From positions 1 through 44,000 of the forward strand of contig CAZTYH010000020.1 in NCBI GenBank assembly GCA_964617565.1: DNA of 44,000 nt. Direction: 5' to 3'. Shown piece after piece: positions 42,704 to 44,000 of this stretch. This DNA comes from JAKJGV01 sp964617565 (GTDB lineage: Bacteria; Verrucomicrobiota; Kiritimatiellia; CAIQIC01; JAGNIJ01). How positions within the stretch are numbered: position 1 is the first letter of the stretch; each line of letters starts with the position of its first letter. The notes beneath the pieces are model-generated. The model ran no database searches. It saw only the letters and a list, made by a program, of their open reading frames with translations, and was not told the origin of the DNA. Position numbers and translations under genes: made by a program.

Positions 42704-43369
42704 ATGCCACGCAAATCGAGAATACAACAACTAAGCATCTGCTATCACCTCTTCAACAGGGGGATCAACCGGCAGGCCATCTTCCGATCCGATGCCGATC
42801 GCAAAGTGTTCACGGATTTGGTGAGGGAATATAAGGAGCGATGTGGCGCTCGCGTATATCACTGGGCGTGGATGGAGAACCATTATCACATGCTTGTGGA
42901 GATCGAATTTAAGCAGTTAAGAATTTTTGCGGGAGGAATCCAGCAATCCTATGTACAGTACTTCCATAAGCGGCACAACACGTGTGGGATATTCTGGCAG
43001 GGTCGGTACAAAAGTCCGCCCGTTGAATGCACAGATGAGTACATGGGGCGGTGTGGGAGATACATTGAGCGGAACCCGGTAGTCGCGGAGATTGTTCAGC
43101 ATGCGTGGGCGTATCCCTGGTCAAGCGCCGCCTACTACGCGATGGCGGTGAACGACCAGTTGACGGATGCGAATATCCACACGGGCGCGGATCGTATGAC
43201 GGAGCACGAAAGAGAGGTCTATCGTGAGGGGCTTTCTTGCCGGGAGGACGATTCGTGGGGAACGAATGATATGACCGGCGGTGTCATTGGCAGTCCGGAG
43301 TTCGCCACCAGATTCAAGCGAAAGAGCGGACGGCATTGCAGAAAATGCGGCAATAAAAGGGCGCGTTAG
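42704..43369 (+). CDS. RAYT (REP-associated tyrosine transposase, HUH/Y1 superfamily)
   Basis: 221 residues from ATG 42704 (MPRKSRIQ, the usual RAYT start); the frame is open from 42668. YHLFNRGINRQAIF is the first strand motif, and WAWMENHYHMLVE holds the HUH pair His60/His62 that binds the metal. GIQQSYVQYFHKRHN contains the candidate nucleophilic Tyr (Tyr83 or Tyr86), and IFWQGRYKSPPVE and YIERNPVVAEIV are typical RAYT motifs. RAYTs act on REP hairpins by single-strand transposition. Candidate hairpins with a shared inverted GGGGACGTT core lie on both sides. The protein appears intact. Confidence 0.9.
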   Translation: MPRKSRIQQLSICYHLFNRGINRQAIFRSDADRKVFTDLVREYKERCGARVYHWAWMENHYHMLVEIEFKQLRIFAGGIQQSYVQYFHKRHNTCGIFWQGRYKSPPVECTDEYMGRCGRYIERNPVVAEIVQHAWAYPWSSAAYYAMAVNDQLTDANIHTGADRMTEHEREVYREGLSCREDDSWGTNDMTGGVIGSPEFATRFKRKSGRHCRKCGNKRAR

Positions 43370-43395
43370 GCGATAAAGCTTTGTTGTGCAATGTG

Positions 43396-44000
43396 TTAAC
43401 AGGAACGTCCCCTGTTTCTGCTTTGCCGCTCCTTGTATGCGGAATACAGGACCGGGGCGATGAGCATGGTGAGGATTTCGATGAGCATGCCGCCGAATGA
43501 CGGGATCGCCATCGGGACCATGACATCGGAGCCGCGGCCGGTGGAGGTCAGGACCGGCAACAGAGCGAGGATCGTCGTCGCGGTGGTCATGAGGCACGGC
43601 CGTACGCGGCGCATGCCTGCCTCGATAACGGCGCGGCGAATCTCTTTCACTTCCTTGAAGTGTTCGCCCTCGAATCGCTGATTGAGATACGTGCAGATCA
43701 CCACGCCGTCATCCGACGCGATCCCGAAGAGCGCGAGGAAGCCGACCCAAACGGCGACGCTCAGATTGATGGGTCCGATCTGGAACAGCTCGCGCAGGTT
43801 CATGCCGAAGACGGAGAAGTTCAGGAACCACGGCTGGCCGTAGAACCAGATGAGCGTGAATCCGCCGGCCCACGCGACGAGAATGCCGGAGAACACGAAG
43901 AACGAAACGGTATAATCGCGAAACTGGAAGTAGAGAATCAGGAAGATGATGAACAGCGCGAGCGGAATGACAACGGTGAGCTTTTTCTGCGCGCGGACCT
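43396..44000 (-). CDS. RND efflux transporter, CusA/CzcA type, C-terminal part (5' end beyond window)
   Basis: The frame enters from the right edge (VRAQKKLTVVIPLALFIIFLILYFQF) and ends at 43396, so about 200 C-terminal residues are visible. It shows the last membrane helices of a heavy-metal-efflux RND pump: VAVWVGFLALFGIASDDGVVICTYLN, then RPCLMTTATTILALLPVLTSTGRGSDVMVPMAIPSFGG and MLIEILTMLIAPVLYSAYKER. An Asp pair replaces the more usual hydrophobic residues in IASDDGV. In the tripartite complex it would move metal ions or drugs across the envelope. The final residues QSRNRGRSC are encoded partly by the right hairpin of the RAYT element, so the tail may have been altered by its insertion. 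Confidence 0.9.
   Translation of the reverse strand, partial: VRAQKKLTVVIPLALFIIFLILYFQFRDYTVSFFVFSGILVAWAGGFTLIWFYGQPWFLNFSVFGMNLRELFQIGPINLSVAVWVGFLALFGIASDDGVVICTYLNQRFEGEHFKEVKEIRRAVIEAGMRRVRPCLMTTATTILALLPVLTSTGRGSDVMVPMAIPSFGGMLIEILTMLIAPVLYSAYKERQSRNRGRSC
43398..43416 (-). repeat. Right REP-like hairpin of the RAYT element
   Basis: AACAGG (43398-43403) and CCTGTT (43411-43416) are perfect arms around AACGTCC. The embedded AACGTCCCC is the reverse complement of the left-end core. It overlaps the last codons and the first stop-codon base of the RND gene. Confidence 0.6.

Noticed and set aside
1..44000. tRNA, rRNA, riboswitch or CRISPR array
   Set aside because: No cloverleaf, conserved rRNA segment, known riboswitch core or regularly spaced repeat was found by eye on either strand.

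Overview
The window looks like a scaffold from a Kiritimatiellota/Verrucomicrobiota-type bacterium (PVC group). This is inferred from gene style, not from a marker gene: very large secreted glycan-active enzymes and subtilases, several ending in a Ca-binding 'DxDxDG' segment plus a short terminal 'YR-[VLI]-x-[VI]' motif; a PurS-PurL fusion next to a separate PurQ; and a Gram-negative envelope (Lgt, RND pump, probable outer-membrane barrel). Three runs of exactly 100 N (25023-25122, 29832-29931, 32907-33006) show it is a draft, probably metagenomic, assembly.

Layout. 1-3.9 kb: a truncated secreted EEP-fold phosphodiesterase, a probable outer-membrane protein with a downstream methyltransferase, and a convergent RsuA/RluB pseudouridine synthase. 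4.0-7.8 kb: purine synthesis genes purL (PurS-PurL fusion) and purQ. 7.8-12.6 kb: a low-complexity secreted protein of unknown role and two convergent subtilases, one with an STN-like N-terminus. 12.7-15.4 kb: a Zn phospholipase C/S1-P1 nuclease-like protein and a two-gene nucleotidyltransferase/winged-helix module behind a near-consensus promoter that predicts a leaderless mRNA. 15.4-24.9 kb: a minus-strand run of B12-type radical SAM gene, lgt, GH16 and GH13, headed by a good sigma-54 promoter, with a sigma-54 activator (bEBP) encoded divergently. 25.1-37.4 kb: an AT-richer beta-helix/GH30 gene and, divergent from it, a giant amylase gene that the assembly splits with an artificial gap. Rejoined, it encodes about 2,780 residues or more, with GH13 and GH57-like catalytic regions. 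37.4-44 kb: an undecaprenyl-phosphate sugar transferase, a pullulanase-type GH13, DoxX, a RAYT-type HUH transposase between two hairpins, and the C-terminal part of an RND pump.

Together the glycan genes form an extracellular polysaccharide-degradation locus: alpha-glucan (three GH13 and one GH57-like domain), beta-glucan (GH16) and a GH30 substrate. The most interesting points are the sigma-54 switch in front of the radical SAM gene, the false gap that hides a two-catalytic-domain amylase, the nucleotidyltransferase/winged-helix pair, a pair of identical-architecture palindromes 31 bp apart, the terminal module shared by unrelated secreted enzymes, and the hairpin-bounded RAYT element that supplies the end of the RND gene. 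No tRNA, rRNA or CRISPR array was seen.
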